64,000 nucleotides of DNA from Streptomyces sp. NBC_01429. GTDB taxonomy: Bacteria; Actinomycetota; Actinomycetes; Streptomycetales; Streptomycetaceae. Under the pieces are notes generated by a model that was not told the DNA's origin, did not search any database, and was given only the letters and a program-made list of their open reading frames with translations. A program made the position numbers and the translations under genes. The stretch lies in assembly GCF_036231945.1 (NCBI RefSeq), contig NZ_CP109599.1:248001-312000 (forward strand), read 5' to 3'. This document shows, in pieces, positions 1 through 7,866 of this stretch (its first letter is position 1; each line of letters opens with the position of its first letter).

Positions 1-83
1 CCCGTCGTCGACCTGGAAGACGGGCAGCCGAGCTGCGGCATGGTGACGCCGTTGTTCAGCGTGACGCGGGGGACGGTGATCAT
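1..83 (-). CDS. Aldo/keto reductase, N-terminal fragment, possible frameshift
   Basis: Only the first 27 codons lie in the window. The ATG at 83 follows a strong AAGGAG ribosome site. The start MITVPRVTLNNGVTMPQLG is characteristic of 2,5-diketo-D-gluconate-reductase-type aldo/keto reductases. In that family the next residues read like FGVFQVDD; here the open frame gives CPSSRSTT, while the +1 frame gives PVFQVDDG. The stretch between LG and VFQVDD is one base shorter than a whole number of codons, so a single-base deletion near positions 35-40 is likely. The gene would be a pseudogene unless this is a sequencing error. It lies downstream of the MFS gene on the same strand. Family call is good; the frameshift is inferred from memory of the family. 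Confidence 0.6.
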   Translation of the reverse strand, partial: MITVPRVTLNNGVTMPQLGCPSSRSTT

Positions 84-166
84 GGTGCTCCTTCTCTTGG
101 TGACATCGTGGGGGATCCAGGGATCCGGGATTCATCCACGTCCTTCGTGACGCGCGCCTCGGCGGC

Positions 167-1381
167 TCACCGGACGGTGGCGGCGCCGGCCTCCCGTACA
201 GCCTCCGCCGGTGCGGTGGCGGGCCCGGCGGGGGCGGGCGTACGGCGCTCCAGAGCGCTGGAGACGAAGGCGAGGACGAGCGCGGATCCGGCGAGTGCGG
301 CGCCGACCCAGTTGGGCGCGGTGTATCCGTGTCCCGCGGCTATGACCAGGCCGCCGAGCCAGGCCGCCAGCGCGTTGCCGAGGTTGAAGGCGCCGATATT
401 GACCGCGGAGGCCAGCGTGGGCGCGGCGGACGCCCGGTCGAGGACCCTCTTCTGGAGCGGCGGCACGGTCGCGAAGCCCAGCCCGCCGATCAGCACGATC
501 GTGACGGCCGCCGCGATCTTGTTGTGGGCGGTGAGCGTGAACAGCGCCAGCACCAGGGTGAGCCCGCCCAGGGTGACGTAGAGCAGCGGCATCAGCCGCC
601 GGTCGGCGAATACGCCGCCCAGGAGGTTGCCGCCGACCATGCCCAGTCCGAAGAGGACCAGCAGCCAGGTCACCGAGGACTCCGCGAAGCCGGCGGTCCC
701 GGTCATCATCGGACTGATGTAGGTGATCGCCGCGAAGACCCCGCCGAAGCCGAGCACGGTCATCGCCATGGCGAGGAGCACCTGCGTATCGCGGAAGGCG
801 GCGAGCTCGTGGCGCAGCCGTACGCCCTCGGCCACGGGCTGCTCCGGCACCAGTCGGGCGATCCCGAGCAGACCGAGCACACCGAGGCCGGCGACGAGCA
901 GGAAGGTCGCCCGCCAGCCGGCGCTCTGCCCGATGAACGTGCCCAGCGGTACGCCCACGACATTGGCGACGGTCAGCCCGGTGAATATCATGGCGATGGC
1001 GCCCGCCTTCTTCCGCGGGGCGACCATCGAGGCCGCCACGACGGATCCGATGCCGAAGAAGGCGCCGTGGGCGAGCGAGGCGACGACCCGGCCGGCCAGC
1101 ATCAGCCCGAAGCCGGGCGCAAGCGCGGAGAGCGCGTTGCCCACCACGAAGAGCCCCATCAGCAGCATCAGCATCCGCTTGCGGGGGATCCGGGTCCCGA
1201 GGGCGGTCATCAGCGGGGCGCCGACGACGACTCCGAGGGCGTAGCCGGTGACGAGCAGGCCAGCGGTGGGGATCGTGACGCCGTACTCGGTGGCCACCTG
1301 GGGAAGCAGCCCCATGATGACGAACTCCGTGGTGCCGATGCCGAACGCCCCGATGGCGAGGGCGAGAAGCGCGAGGGGCAT
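167..1381 (-). CDS. MFS transporter, DHA1 drug:H+ antiporter type
   Basis: A 404-residue, 12-helix major facilitator. The N-terminus (LLALAIGAFGIGTTEFVIMG, about 4-24) and the loop 2-3 signature around residues 54-70 (APLMTALGTRIPRKR) are typical of DHA1 exporters in the AraJ/Cmx (chloramphenicol resistance) group. It should export small amphiphilic drugs or metabolites across the cytoplasmic membrane using the proton gradient. It is transcribed divergently from the MarR gene at 1527, and the shared 145 bp region holds inverted repeats, so MarR control is likely. Substrate unknown. Start is the ATG at 1381. Confidence 0.88.
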   Translation of the reverse strand: MPLALLALAIGAFGIGTTEFVIMGLLPQVATEYGVTIPTAGLLVTGYALGVVVGAPLMTALGTRIPRKRMLMLLMGLFVVGNALSALAPGFGLMLAGRVVASLAHGAFFGIGSVVAASMVAPRKKAGAIAMIFTGLTVANVVGVPLGTFIGQSAGWRATFLLVAGLGVLGLLGIARLVPEQPVAEGVRLRHELAAFRDTQVLLAMAMTVLGFGGVFAAITYISPMMTGTAGFAESSVTWLLVLFGLGMVGGNLLGGVFADRRLMPLLYVTLGGLTLVLALFTLTAHNKIAAAVTIVLIGGLGFATVPPLQKRVLDRASAAPTLASAVNIGAFNLGNALAAWLGGLVIAAGHGYTAPNWVGAALAGSALVLAFVSSALERRTPAPAGPATAPAEAVREAGAATVR

Positions 1382-1417
1382 GGGTATGGCCTTCCAACTG
1401 ATTGCGCGAGCGCCTTA

Positions 1418-1457
1418 CAAGCGAACACAATACTTGCAGACGCCGACTATCCGCAAG
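1418..1457. promoter_or_regulatory. Candidate MarR operator between the MFS and MarR genes
   Basis: The divergent intergenic region contains nested inverted repeats of one motif: CAAG at 1418, CTTGC at 1433-1437 and GCAAG at 1453-1457. CTTGC and GCAAG form an inverted pair with a 15-base spacer. The position between divergent starts fits autoregulation and repression of the pump. The arms are short, so this is suggestive only. Confidence 0.35.
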
Positions 1458-1526
1458 GGCGCTATATTGCAGCAGTGTCCTATCCTGGTAGGCGGACCCG
1501 CAGCAGCCCGCTCCCAGGAGGACGCC

Positions 1527-1985
1527 ATGACCGCCACGGACACCGCGCTGACCGGACTCGCGCAGGGCTGGTGCGCCCTCTCCCTGCTGCACAGCAGGAT
1601 CGAGGGGCACATCGAGCGCGCCCTTCAGTCCGGACACGACCTCAGCGTCCGCGAGTACTCCCTGCTCGACGTCCTCAGCCGGCAGCACGACGGCGAGGGC
1701 GGTCATCTCCAGATGAAGCAGGTCGCCGACGCCGTCGTGCTCAGCCAGAGCGCCACCACCCGCCTGGTCACCCGCCTGGAGGACCGCGGCCTGCTCGTCC
1801 GCTATCTGTGCCCGACCGACCGTCGCGGGATCTACACCAATGTCAGCGAGGAGGGCCTGGAGCTGCTTGCCCGAGCGCGGCCGACCAATGACGGGGCGCT
1901 CCGGGAAGCACTCGACGAGGCGGCGAAGCTCCCCGAACTCGCCCCCCTGGTCAGGACGGTCGAGGCGCGCGGCACGTCCGCCTGA
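1527..1985 (+). CDS. MarR family transcriptional regulator
   Basis: A 152-residue winged-helix regulator. The start is the ATG at 1527 behind CCAGGAGG; the open frame extends further upstream, but that stretch overlaps the divergent promoter. Residues about 38-105 form the MarR core: SVREYSLLDVL, then VADAVVLSQSATTRLVTRLE as the recognition region and a wing ending DRRGIYTNVS. Such dimers usually repress their own gene and a neighbouring efflux gene until a small phenolic or drug ligand binds. The divergent MFS pump is the obvious target. The gene ends just before a strong hairpin. Confidence 0.88.
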   Translation: MTATDTALTGLAQGWCALSLLHSRIEGHIERALQSGHDLSVREYSLLDVLSRQHDGEGGHLQMKQVADAVVLSQSATTRLVTRLEDRGLLVRYLCPTDRRGIYTNVSEEGLELLARARPTNDGALREALDEAAKLPELAPLVRTVEARGTSA

Positions 1986-2034
1986 CCGCTCCGGCGCGTC
2001 CGGCACGCGGTTGCGGGAGCCCGGACACACGGAA

Positions 2035-2073
2035 GAGCCGGACAGAGACCCTCTTCGGGCTTCTGTCCGGCTC
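2035..2073. terminator. Bidirectional hairpin terminator, MarR / L31B
   Basis: A 12-bp perfect stem (GAGCCGGACAGA pairing with TCTGTCCGGCTC) with a 15-base loop lies between the convergent MarR and rpmE2 genes. There is no U-tract, as is usual in Streptomyces. Confidence 0.75.
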
Positions 2074-2170
2074 CGCGTCCGTACACATCATCTCGCTTGT
2101 GTCCTGTGTACGGTTCCTTCTTTTCCGTTTGCGTTCCTCCGCGGTTCGGGGAGGCGTACGAGCGGTGCGG

Positions 2171-2422
2171 TCAGCCTTCGCGCTTTCCGTACCGGCGCTC
2201 GAAACGCTCCACCCGGCCCGCGGTGTCCACCACACGCCCCTTACCCGTGTAGAACGGGTGACTCGCGGAAGAGATCTCGACGTCAATGACGGGGTACGTG
2301 TTGCCGTCCTCCCACTCCACGCGCCGCGCCGAATCGGCGGTCGAACGCGTCAGGAACGCGGTGCCCGCCGCGCGGTCGCGGTAGACGACGGGACGGGAGA
2401 CGGGGTGGATACGAGGCTTCAT
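2171..2422 (-). CDS. rpmE2: 50S ribosomal protein bL31 type B (zinc-free paralogue)
   Basis: 83 residues beginning [20 protein letters not shown], with [25 protein letters not shown] in the middle (W at about 43). This is the bL31 fold without the CxxC pair of the zinc form. Type B L31 replaces the zinc-binding paralogue on ribosomes under zinc starvation and in Streptomyces is usually under Zur control. The much longer open frame upstream is not used: the ATG at 2422 follows GGAGGGAG and matches the family N-terminus. I found no convincing Zur box. The leader immediately upstream has two mutually exclusive hairpins, one covering the ribosome site. Confidence 0.93.
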   Translation of the reverse strand: MKPRIHPVSRPVVYRDRAAGTAFLTRSTADSARRVEWEDGNTYPVIDVEISSASHPFYTGKGRVVDTAGRVERFERRYGKREG

Positions 2423-2429
2423 AGGGCGC

Positions 2430-2460
2430 TCCCTCCATACGATGGAGGTCTTCTCCATCC
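2430..2460 (-). promoter_or_regulatory. rpmE2 leader with two mutually exclusive hairpins
   Basis: Read on the minus strand, the leader carries GATGGAG (2459-2453), then CCTCCATC (2448-2441), then ATGGAGG (2438-2432), which contains the Shine-Dalgarno. CTCCATC can pair with the upstream GATGGAG (7 bp, loop AAGAC), leaving the ribosome site free. Alternatively CCTCCAT can pair with the downstream ATGGAGG (7 bp, loop CGU), masking it. The two pairings share bases and exclude each other. This is the layout of a translational switch; what would flip it is unknown. Confidence 0.5.
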
Positions 2461-2472
2461 AGTGGGTACATC

Positions 2473-2482
2473 TGTTGCAACA
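2473..2482. promoter_or_regulatory. 10-bp perfect palindrome upstream of rpmE2
   Basis: TGTTGCAACA sits about 50 bp upstream of the rpmE2 start and about 110 bp upstream of the divergent phosphatase. It could be a protein-binding site, but I do not recognise it as a Zur box. Confidence 0.25.
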
Positions 2483-2590
2483 CGTGGGCGACCAGCGACA
2501 TTCCCGGCGGGCGGGGCCGACGCGACGGGGGACACTGGAACGACGGGCTCCGGGAGCGGGGCGCGGGCGACAGGAGAGTGAGCTGCCCAC

Positions 2591-3232
2591 ATGGGTGAGT
2601 TGATCTTGGTACGGCACGGAGAGACCGCCTGGTCCCTGTCCGGACAGCACACCAGCAGGACGGATCTGCCGATGACCGGGCGCGGCGAGAGCGAGGCCCG
2701 CTCGCTGGCGCCGCTGCTGGCGGAGCGCCGTATCGGGCTCACGCTCGTCAGCCCGCTGGCCCGCGCGCGGCGCACGGCCGAGCTGGCCGGTCTCGACCGG
2801 CTCCGGATCACGCCCGAGCTGCGCGAGTGGGACTACGGCGGGTACGAAGGCATCACGACCGCGGAGATCCAGCGCACGCGCCCGGACTGGGACCTGTGGA
2901 CCGACGGCGTCACTCCCGGCCCCGCCGACGGGCCGGGCGAGAGCCCGGGGGAGGTCGGCCACCGCGCCGACCGGGTCCTGGCCGAGGCCCTGGAAGCCCT
3001 GCGCTCCGGCGAGGACGATGTCGCGCTCGTCTCGCACGGCCACTTCCTGCGCGTGCTCACCGCCCGTTATCTCGGACTGGCACCGGCCGCCGGGGCCCTG
3101 TTCCAGCTCACGACGGGCACCCTGTCCCGGCTCGGCACCGAACACAGCCGTCCCGTGATCACCGCCTGGAACCTCGCCCTGCCCGAGAGCGCCCGCGACC
3201 ACACCGCGCGTACCCGGCAGGACGTGGTCTGA
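2591..3232 (+). CDS. Histidine phosphatase family protein (phosphoglycerate mutase-like)
   Basis: 213 residues. LVRHGET at 6-12 gives the phospho-acceptor His9. [10 protein letters not shown] supplies the conserved phosphate-pocket Arg. [10 protein letters not shown] (about 78-87) holds the proton-donor Glu79, and SHGHF (148-152) the second catalytic His149. The domain spans the whole protein, close to the size of CobC/GpmB-type phosphatases rather than true glycolytic mutases. The substrate cannot be predicted. It is divergent from rpmE2 and ends at a strong terminator shared with the cold-shock gene. Confidence 0.88.
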   Translation: MGELILVRHGETAWSLSGQHTSRTDLPMTGRGESEARSLAPLLAERRIGLTLVSPLARARRTAELAGLDRLRITPELREWDYGGYEGITTAEIQRTRPDWDLWTDGVTPGPADGPGESPGEVGHRADRVLAEALEALRSGEDDVALVSHGHFLRVLTARYLGLAPAAGALFQLTTGTLSRLGTEHSRPVITAWNLALPESARDHTARTRQDVV

Positions 3233-3238
3233 GACGCA

Positions 3239-3285
3239 CCGGGGCGCCGGCCCCGGCGGAAGAATCCGCCGGACCGGCGCCCCGG
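3239..3285. terminator. Long bidirectional hairpin terminator
   Basis: Nested stems lie between convergent genes: GGGGCGCCGG (3241-3250) with CCGGCGCCCC (3274-3283), and inside them CCGGCGGA (3253-3260) with TCCGCCGG (3265-3272) closing an AGAA loop. Confidence 0.8.
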
Positions 3286-3311
3286 ACGTCCGTGCCCGTG
3301 CTGACGCGAGG

Positions 3312-3515
3312 TCAGGAGGGGACGATGTTCTCCGCCTGCGGGCCCTTCTGGCCCTGCGTGACGTCGAAGGTCACCAGCTGGCCCTCCGTCAGCTCACGGA
3401 AGCCCTGGGTGGCGATGTTCGAGTAGTGCGCGAACACGTCGGGACCGCCGCCGTCCTGGGCGATGAAGCCGAAGCCCTTTTCCGAGTTGAACCACTTCAC
3501 TGTTCCACTGGCCAT
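3312..3515 (-). CDS. Cold-shock protein, CspA family
   Basis: 67 residues, the exact size of the single-domain cold-shock fold. [18 protein letters not shown] contains RNP-1 (KGFGFI, 13-18), and VFAHY (27-31) is RNP-2. It binds single-stranded RNA and DNA and acts as an RNA chaperone. The ATG at 3515 is preceded by AACGGAG. The approximately 150-base upstream region on the minus strand can form two hairpins, consistent with the structured leaders of csp messages. Streptomyces has several paralogues; I cannot say which this is. Confidence 0.93.
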   Translation of the reverse strand: MASGTVKWFNSEKGFGFIAQDGGGPDVFAHYSNIATQGFRELTEGQLVTFDVTQGQKGPQAENIVPS

Positions 3516-3546
3516 GCCGAGTCTCCGTTTCAAGGGACGCAAAGGC

Positions 3547-3636
3547 TTCCCGCACGGTGCGGGAAACCGGAGGTGATCGCCCTGGTCCGCAGAGACGCTG
3601 AACAGCACAAACGCCCGTAACGGCACGTCACGGGCG
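3547..3636 (-). promoter_or_regulatory. Structured leader upstream of the cold-shock gene
   Basis: Two inverted repeats lie in the upstream region: TTCCCGCAC with GTGCGGGAA (3547-3565) and CGCCCGT with ACGGGCG (3612-3636). They could fold in the 5' leader. Cold-shock leaders are often thermosensory, but nothing here proves that. No other gene is evident between 3516 and 3806. Confidence 0.3.
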
Positions 3637-3806
3637 AGCGGTACTTCGGAACCACGACAGCTGATCAAGACGCTACATGGCCCGAAGCGATACAGCCACA
3701 GAAACGAGCAACTCTTGCGCTCATGCCGCCCGATCGGCGTGCGAACGGGCCACCTTCACCCGTTCGCCCCGCCCCTCGTCCATGTCCGCACCCCCGTGCG
3801 CCGCGC

Positions 3807-4799
3807 CTACCAGCGCGCGTGGATCGAATCCCGCAGCCGCCGCTCGTACAGCGCCCGCACGGCGTCCAGCACCGGCTCCGGCAGCGGCGCGAGCGCGGCG
3901 GCCCCGCTGTTGGCGCGGGCCTGCTCGACGGAGCGCGCGCCGGGAATGACGCTGCTGACGCCCGGCTGCTGGATGATCCAGCGCAGCGCGGTCGCGGCAG
4001 GCGTGGCACCGGCGGGCGCCAGCGCGGCGAATTCGGCGGCGGCCGCGAGCCCCGTCCCGTAGTCGATGCCCGAGAAGGTCTCGCCCTGGTCGAACGCCTC
4101 GCCGTGGCGGTTGTACGCGCGATGGTCGTCCGCAGCGAAGACGGTGTCCTTCGTGTACTTGCCCGACAGCAGACCGGAGGCGAGCGGAACCCGCGCGACG
4201 ATCCCGACCCCCGCCGCCCGCGCGGCGGGCAGCACCTCCTCCAGCGGCTTGGTCCGGAAGGGGTTGAGGATGATCTGCACGCTCGCCACCCCGGGCCGCG
4301 CGATGGCCGTGAGCGCCTCGGCGCAGGTCTCCACGCTCACCGCGTACGCCGCGATCCGCTCCTCGGCCACCAGGGTGTCGAGCGCGTCGAAGACCTCGTC
4401 GGACGAGTAGACCGGCGAGGGCGGGCAGTGCAGTTGTACGAGGTCGAGGGTGTCCACCCCGAGGTTGGCGCGCGAGCGGTCGTTCCAGGCACGGAAGTTG
4501 TCCAGGACGTAGTTCTCCGGGAGCTGTTCGGCGCGCCGGCCCATCTTCGTCGCGACGAACACCCCGGCGTCCGGCCGGTCTTTCAGATACCGGCCGATCA
4601 GCCGCTCGCTGCGGCCGTCGCCGTACACGTCCGCCGTGTCGAAGAAGGTGACCCCGGACTCGACCGCCGCGTCCAGGACCGCCAAGGCGTCCGTTTCGGC
4701 CACGTCTCCCCAGTCGGCGCCGAGCTGCCACGTCCCCAGTCCGACGACGGATACCTCGCGCCCTGTCCTGCCCAATACTCGCTGCTCCATACGGATCAT
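3807..4799 (-). CDS. Aldo/keto reductase family oxidoreductase
   Basis: 330 residues, an NADPH-dependent (beta/alpha)8 barrel. The catalytic tetrad is visible: Asp54 and Tyr59 (TFFDTADVYG), Lys85 (FVATKMGRR) and His124 (DLVQLHCPP). GARSVEQARAN near the C-terminus is the cofactor-binding loop. It resembles the YhdN/AKR11 group of bacterial general reductases. Two ATGs are possible (4799 and 4790); neither has a strong ribosome site, and the longer is listed. It is divergent from the TetR gene. Confidence 0.88.
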   Translation of the reverse strand: MIRMEQRVLGRTGREVSVVGLGTWQLGADWGDVAETDALAVLDAAVESGVTFFDTADVYGDGRSERLIGRYLKDRPDAGVFVATKMGRRAEQLPENYVLDNFRAWNDRSRANLGVDTLDLVQLHCPPSPVYSSDEVFDALDTLVAEERIAAYAVSVETCAEALTAIARPGVASVQIILNPFRTKPLEEVLPAARAAGVGIVARVPLASGLLSGKYTKDTVFAADDHRAYNRHGEAFDQGETFSGIDYGTGLAAAAEFAALAPAGATPAATALRWIIQQPGVSSVIPGARSVEQARANSGAAALAPLPEPVLDAVRALYERRLRDSIHARW

Positions 4800-4885
4800 G
4801 CTACGGCCACCCCGGCGCCCGCCCCGGCCCGTCCGCGGCCCCGGCCCGAGCGGCTTCGGCCGCTCAAATAATTTTGCGGATCCTG

Positions 4886-4909
4886 CACTTTTGCATACTC
4901 TGCAAGATG
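4886..4909. promoter_or_regulatory. Candidate TetR operator
   Basis: TTGCA (4891-4895) and TGCAA (4901-4905) form an inverted repeat with a 5-base spacer, in an AT-rich patch ending immediately at the TetR GTG start. This fits autorepression. The same factor may read through to the MFS gene downstream. Confidence 0.45.
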
Positions 4910-5607
4910 TGAGGAATGAAGGTGCGGCCCTCGGACTCCGGGAGCGCAAGAAGCAGGCGACCCGAGCGGCGCTCTCCGAAGCGGCCATCAGGCTGGCCGC
5001 CGAGCACGGCGCGGAGAACGTGACGGTCGAGGCGATCAGCGAGGCCGCCGGCGTCTCGCCGCGTACGTTCTTCAACTACTTCGACTGCCACGACGACGTG
5101 TTCGTCATGACCGACAGCGCGACCGGGGAGCGGATCCGGCGCGCCGTGCGCGAGGCACCGGCCGGTGTGACGCCGCTCGACGCGGTGCGCCGGGCGCTCG
5201 CCGGCGAGCTCGGCGACATAGAGGACCGGCAGGAGATCTGGGATCTGCGGGCGAAGGTCCTCCAGCGCTCCCCGCATCTGCTGGTGCGCGGCCTGGGGGT
5301 GCACACGGCCGAGGAGATCCAGCTGGCCGAGGCCATCGCCCAACGGATCGACGGGACCCGGCCCGGCGACGCGCCGGAGCGCGCCCCGCGGGACTCCGGC
5401 CGGTCCGGGGCCGCCTGCGTCGCGCTGCCGGACACCTCGGGCCTCGACCTCTACCCGAGACTGCTCGCCGCCGTCGCCACGACCGCCGTACGCGTCTCCG
5501 CCGAGCACTGGTTCGCCCGCGCGCAGACCGTCGCGTTCGCGGAGGTCTTCGGAGATGTCTTCGACCGGCTGGCCGCCGGCCTTCCGCAGCCGCCGGCCGA
5601 CGACTGA
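4909..5607 (+). CDS. TetR/AcrR family transcriptional regulator
   Basis: 232 residues from a GTG start. The helix-turn-helix at about 38-58 (VTVEAISEAAGVSPRTFFNYF) is canonical and the ligand domain fills the rest. There is almost no leader and no clear ribosome site, so the message may be leaderless. The upstream open frame overlaps the divergent reductase and is discounted. The gene lies 74 bp before an EmrB-type pump on the same strand, so it probably represses that pump. The inducer is unknown. Confidence 0.87.
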   Translation: MRNEGAALGLRERKKQATRAALSEAAIRLAAEHGAENVTVEAISEAAGVSPRTFFNYFDCHDDVFVMTDSATGERIRRAVREAPAGVTPLDAVRRALAGELGDIEDRQEIWDLRAKVLQRSPHLLVRGLGVHTAEEIQLAEAIAQRIDGTRPGDAPERAPRDSGRSGAACVALPDTSGLDLYPRLLAAVATTAVRVSAEHWFARAQTVAFAEVFGDVFDRLAAGLPQPPADD

Positions 5608-5681
5608 CCCGTCGCCCGCCGCTTCTTCCCGCTTCACCATTTCCCTGATCTTGACCTGAACTTCCAGAAAAGAAGGACACC

Positions 5682-7286
5682 TTGAGTTCACTAGAGGCGC
5701 CCGACCAGGCGCCGACCTCCATGACCAATCGCCAGATACTTCAGGCGATGTCGGGGCTGATGGCCGGGATGTTCGTCGCGATCCTCGCCGGCACAGTGGT
5801 GGCCAACGCCCTGCCCCGCATCATCGCCGACCTCAACGGCAGCCAGTCCTCGTACACCTGGGTCGTCACGTCCGAGCTGCTGGCCATGACGGCGACCGTG
5901 CCCCTGTGGGGCAAGCTGTCCGACCTCTACAACAAGAAGCTGCTGCTTCAGCTGTCGCTCGGGATGTTCGTCATCGGCTCGCTGCTGGCCGGTTTCTCGC
6001 AGGGTGTGGGCCTGCTCATCTTCAGCCGGGTCGTCCAGGGCATCGGGGCCGGCGGTCTGACCGCCCTCGCCCAGATCATCATGGCCGCGATCATCCCGCC
6101 GCGGCGGCTGGGGAAGTACGCCGGCATCTTCGGCGCCGTCTTCGCCGTCGGCACGGTCGCCGGGCCGCTGGTCGGCGGTGTCATGGTGGACACCTCGTGG
6201 CTGGGCTGGCGCTGGTGCTTCTTCATCGGTGTCCCCTTCGCGCTGGCCGCGATCCTGCTGCTCCAGCGCACGCTGCGGCTGCCCACGGTCCGCCGCGATG
6301 TCAAGATCGACTACCTGGGCGCCTTCCTGATCGTCGCCGGCGTCTGCTCGGTGCTCATCTGGGTGTCCCTGGCGGGCAACAGCTTCGACTGGCTGTCCTG
6401 GCAGACCTTCGCGCTGACCGGCACGGGCCTCGTGCTCCTGGTCGCCGCGGTGTTCGTGGAGGCCCGGGTCCCCGAGCCGATCATTCCGCTGGACATCTTC
6501 CGCAACCGCACCGTCTCGCTGACCACCGTCGCCAGTCTGCTGGTCGGCGTGGCCATGTTCGGCGGCACCGTCTTCCTCTCGCAGTACTTCCAGATCGCGC
6601 TGGGCAAGTCCCCGACAGCCGCCGGGATGATGAGCCTGCCACTGATCCTCGGTCTGCTGGTCTCCTCCACCGTCGCGGGGCAGCTCATCAGCTCCACCGG
6701 CAAGTGGAAGATCTATCTGATCATCGGCTCCGTCACCATGACGGCCGGTCTGGGCCTGCTGTCCACCATCGACGCCAACACCGGCTTCGGCCTGCTCAGC
6801 CTCTACATGGCCATCCTCGGCATCGGCGTCGGCCTGCTGATGCAGAACCTGGTCCTGGTGGCGCAGAACGACGTTCCGGCCGCGGAACTGGGCGCCGCCA
6901 CCTCCGTGCTGTCGTTCTTCCGCAGCATGGGCGGCACGATCGGCACGAGCGCCCTGGGCGCGATCCTGGCGAACCGGGTGGCGTCCGAGATGACCAAGAG
7001 CCTGGGCGAGAACGGGCAGGCGGCCGGCGGCGGCTCGGGCGGTCACGCCGTGCCCGACCTGTCCACGCTGCCCGAGCCGATGCTGAAGATCGTGCAGCAC
7101 GCCTACGGTGTGGCGACGGCGGAACTCTTCCTCGTCGCCGCCCCGGTCGCCGCGCTCACCGTCGTCGTGGTGGCCTTCCTCAAGGAGAAGCCGCTCAAGA
7201 CGACGAGCGGCATGGAGCGGCTCGCCGAGGAGAGCAACACGGAGCCGGAGAAGGGCCTCGACGCCACGTCCGCCCCGGTGGGATAG
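5682..7286 (+). CDS. MFS drug transporter, DHA2 (14-helix, EmrB/QacA type)
   Basis: 534 residues. The start is a TTG at 5682 behind AGAAGGA; the next Met codon (residue 14) lacks a ribosome site. The 14-TM fold includes LWGKLSDLYNKKLLLQ in loop 2-3 (about 65-80, motif A) and the antiporter motif C-like segment GAVFAVGTVAGPLVGG. It should expel hydrophobic drugs using the proton gradient. It probably forms a transcription unit with the TetR gene just upstream and ends at a strong terminator. Confidence 0.9.
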   Translation: MSSLEAPDQAPTSMTNRQILQAMSGLMAGMFVAILAGTVVANALPRIIADLNGSQSSYTWVVTSELLAMTATVPLWGKLSDLYNKKLLLQLSLGMFVIGSLLAGFSQGVGLLIFSRVVQGIGAGGLTALAQIIMAAIIPPRRLGKYAGIFGAVFAVGTVAGPLVGGVMVDTSWLGWRWCFFIGVPFALAAILLLQRTLRLPTVRRDVKIDYLGAFLIVAGVCSVLIWVSLAGNSFDWLSWQTFALTGTGLVLLVAAVFVEARVPEPIIPLDIFRNRTVSLTTVASLLVGVAMFGGTVFLSQYFQIALGKSPTAAGMMSLPLILGLLVSSTVAGQLISSTGKWKIYLIIGSVTMTAGLGLLSTIDANTGFGLLSLYMAILGIGVGLLMQNLVLVAQNDVPAAELGAATSVLSFFRSMGGTIGTSALGAILANRVASEMTKSLGENGQAAGGGSGGHAVPDLSTLPEPMLKIVQHAYGVATAELFLVAAPVAALTVVVVAFLKEKPLKTTSGMERLAEESNTEPEKGLDATSAPVG

Positions 7287-7302
7287 GCAGCGTTCCGAAC
7301 AC

Positions 7303-7345
7303 CCCGGCCCCGGCCGCTCCCCACGCGGGGGCTGCCGGGGCCGGG
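7303..7345. terminator. Bidirectional hairpin terminator
   Basis: A 12-bp perfect stem (CCCGGCCCCGGC at 7303-7314 with GCCGGGGCCGGG at 7334-7345) lies between the convergent MFS and His-rich genes. Confidence 0.75.
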
Positions 7346-7355
7346 CGCGCTCAGG

Positions 7356-7652
7356 TCAGTGGTCGTCCCAGTGGCCGTCGTGCTCGGCGTGCCGGTGACC
7401 GTCGTGCACGTAGTCGATGTGGCCGCCGTGCGGCACCGCGACATGGCCGCAGCCGTCGCCGTGCTGGTGCGCGTGGCCGCTGTGCTGCGTGTGGCCGGCG
7501 GGCTCGCACTCGTCGGCGTGGCCGTCGTGGACCTGGTGCAGATGGCCGTCGTGTACGTAGTCGATGTGGTCGTCGTGCGGTACGGCGACATGGCCGCAGC
7601 CCGCGCCGTGCCGGTGTTCGTGGTTCGGGTGGGGTGCGTGTGCGGTCGTCAT
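7356..7652 (-). CDS. Small His-rich, putative metal-binding protein with internal duplication
   Basis: 98 residues, more than a quarter of them His, with many Asp and two GCGH motifs. It contains two near-identical blocks of about 28 residues, GCGHVAVPHDDHIDYVHDGH and GCGHVAVPHGGHIDYVHDGH, each followed by further HDGH repeats. There is no signal peptide or membrane helix. Such sequences chelate Zn, Ni or Cu and serve as cytosolic metal stores or chaperones. Similar Streptomyces proteins are sometimes auto-annotated as zinc transporter permeases, which this cannot be. The ATG at 7652 follows GGAGAG. The function beyond metal binding is inferred. Confidence 0.75.
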   Translation of the reverse strand: MTTAHAPHPNHEHRHGAGCGHVAVPHDDHIDYVHDGHLHQVHDGHADECEPAGHTQHSGHAHQHGDGCGHVAVPHGGHIDYVHDGHRHAEHDGHWDDH

Positions 7653-7787
7653 GGCTCTCTCCGGTCGTCCTCGGGCGGATTCCTCGGGCAGGTGGGGACG
7701 CCCGGTCACACCGGGCGCCCCTGGCCTGATTTCGCCTCCGTAACGACGGACGGCCGCCCGCGTCACCCTCCGTACGGCATTCGAGTG

Positions 7788-7804
7788 TGACGATCATTTG
7801 GTCA
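7788..7804. promoter_or_regulatory. Weak metalloregulator-like palindrome upstream of the His-rich gene
   Basis: An AT-rich imperfect dyad (TGAC at 7788, GTCA at 7801-7804) lies about 135 bp upstream of the His-rich gene. It has the size and position of a Zur/Fur-type box but poor symmetry, so it is listed only as a candidate. Confidence 0.2.
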
Positions 7805-7866
7805 TGATGTTCATGCCCGTCGCGCCCGTTATCTGACGTCATCGACCGTTTCGTAACGACGCGCCT

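Noticed and set aside
132..2030. Long open frames antisense or offset to the MFS and MarR genes
   Set aside because: Arg-rich low-complexity shadows without start signals; the MFS and MarR reading frames have family signatures.
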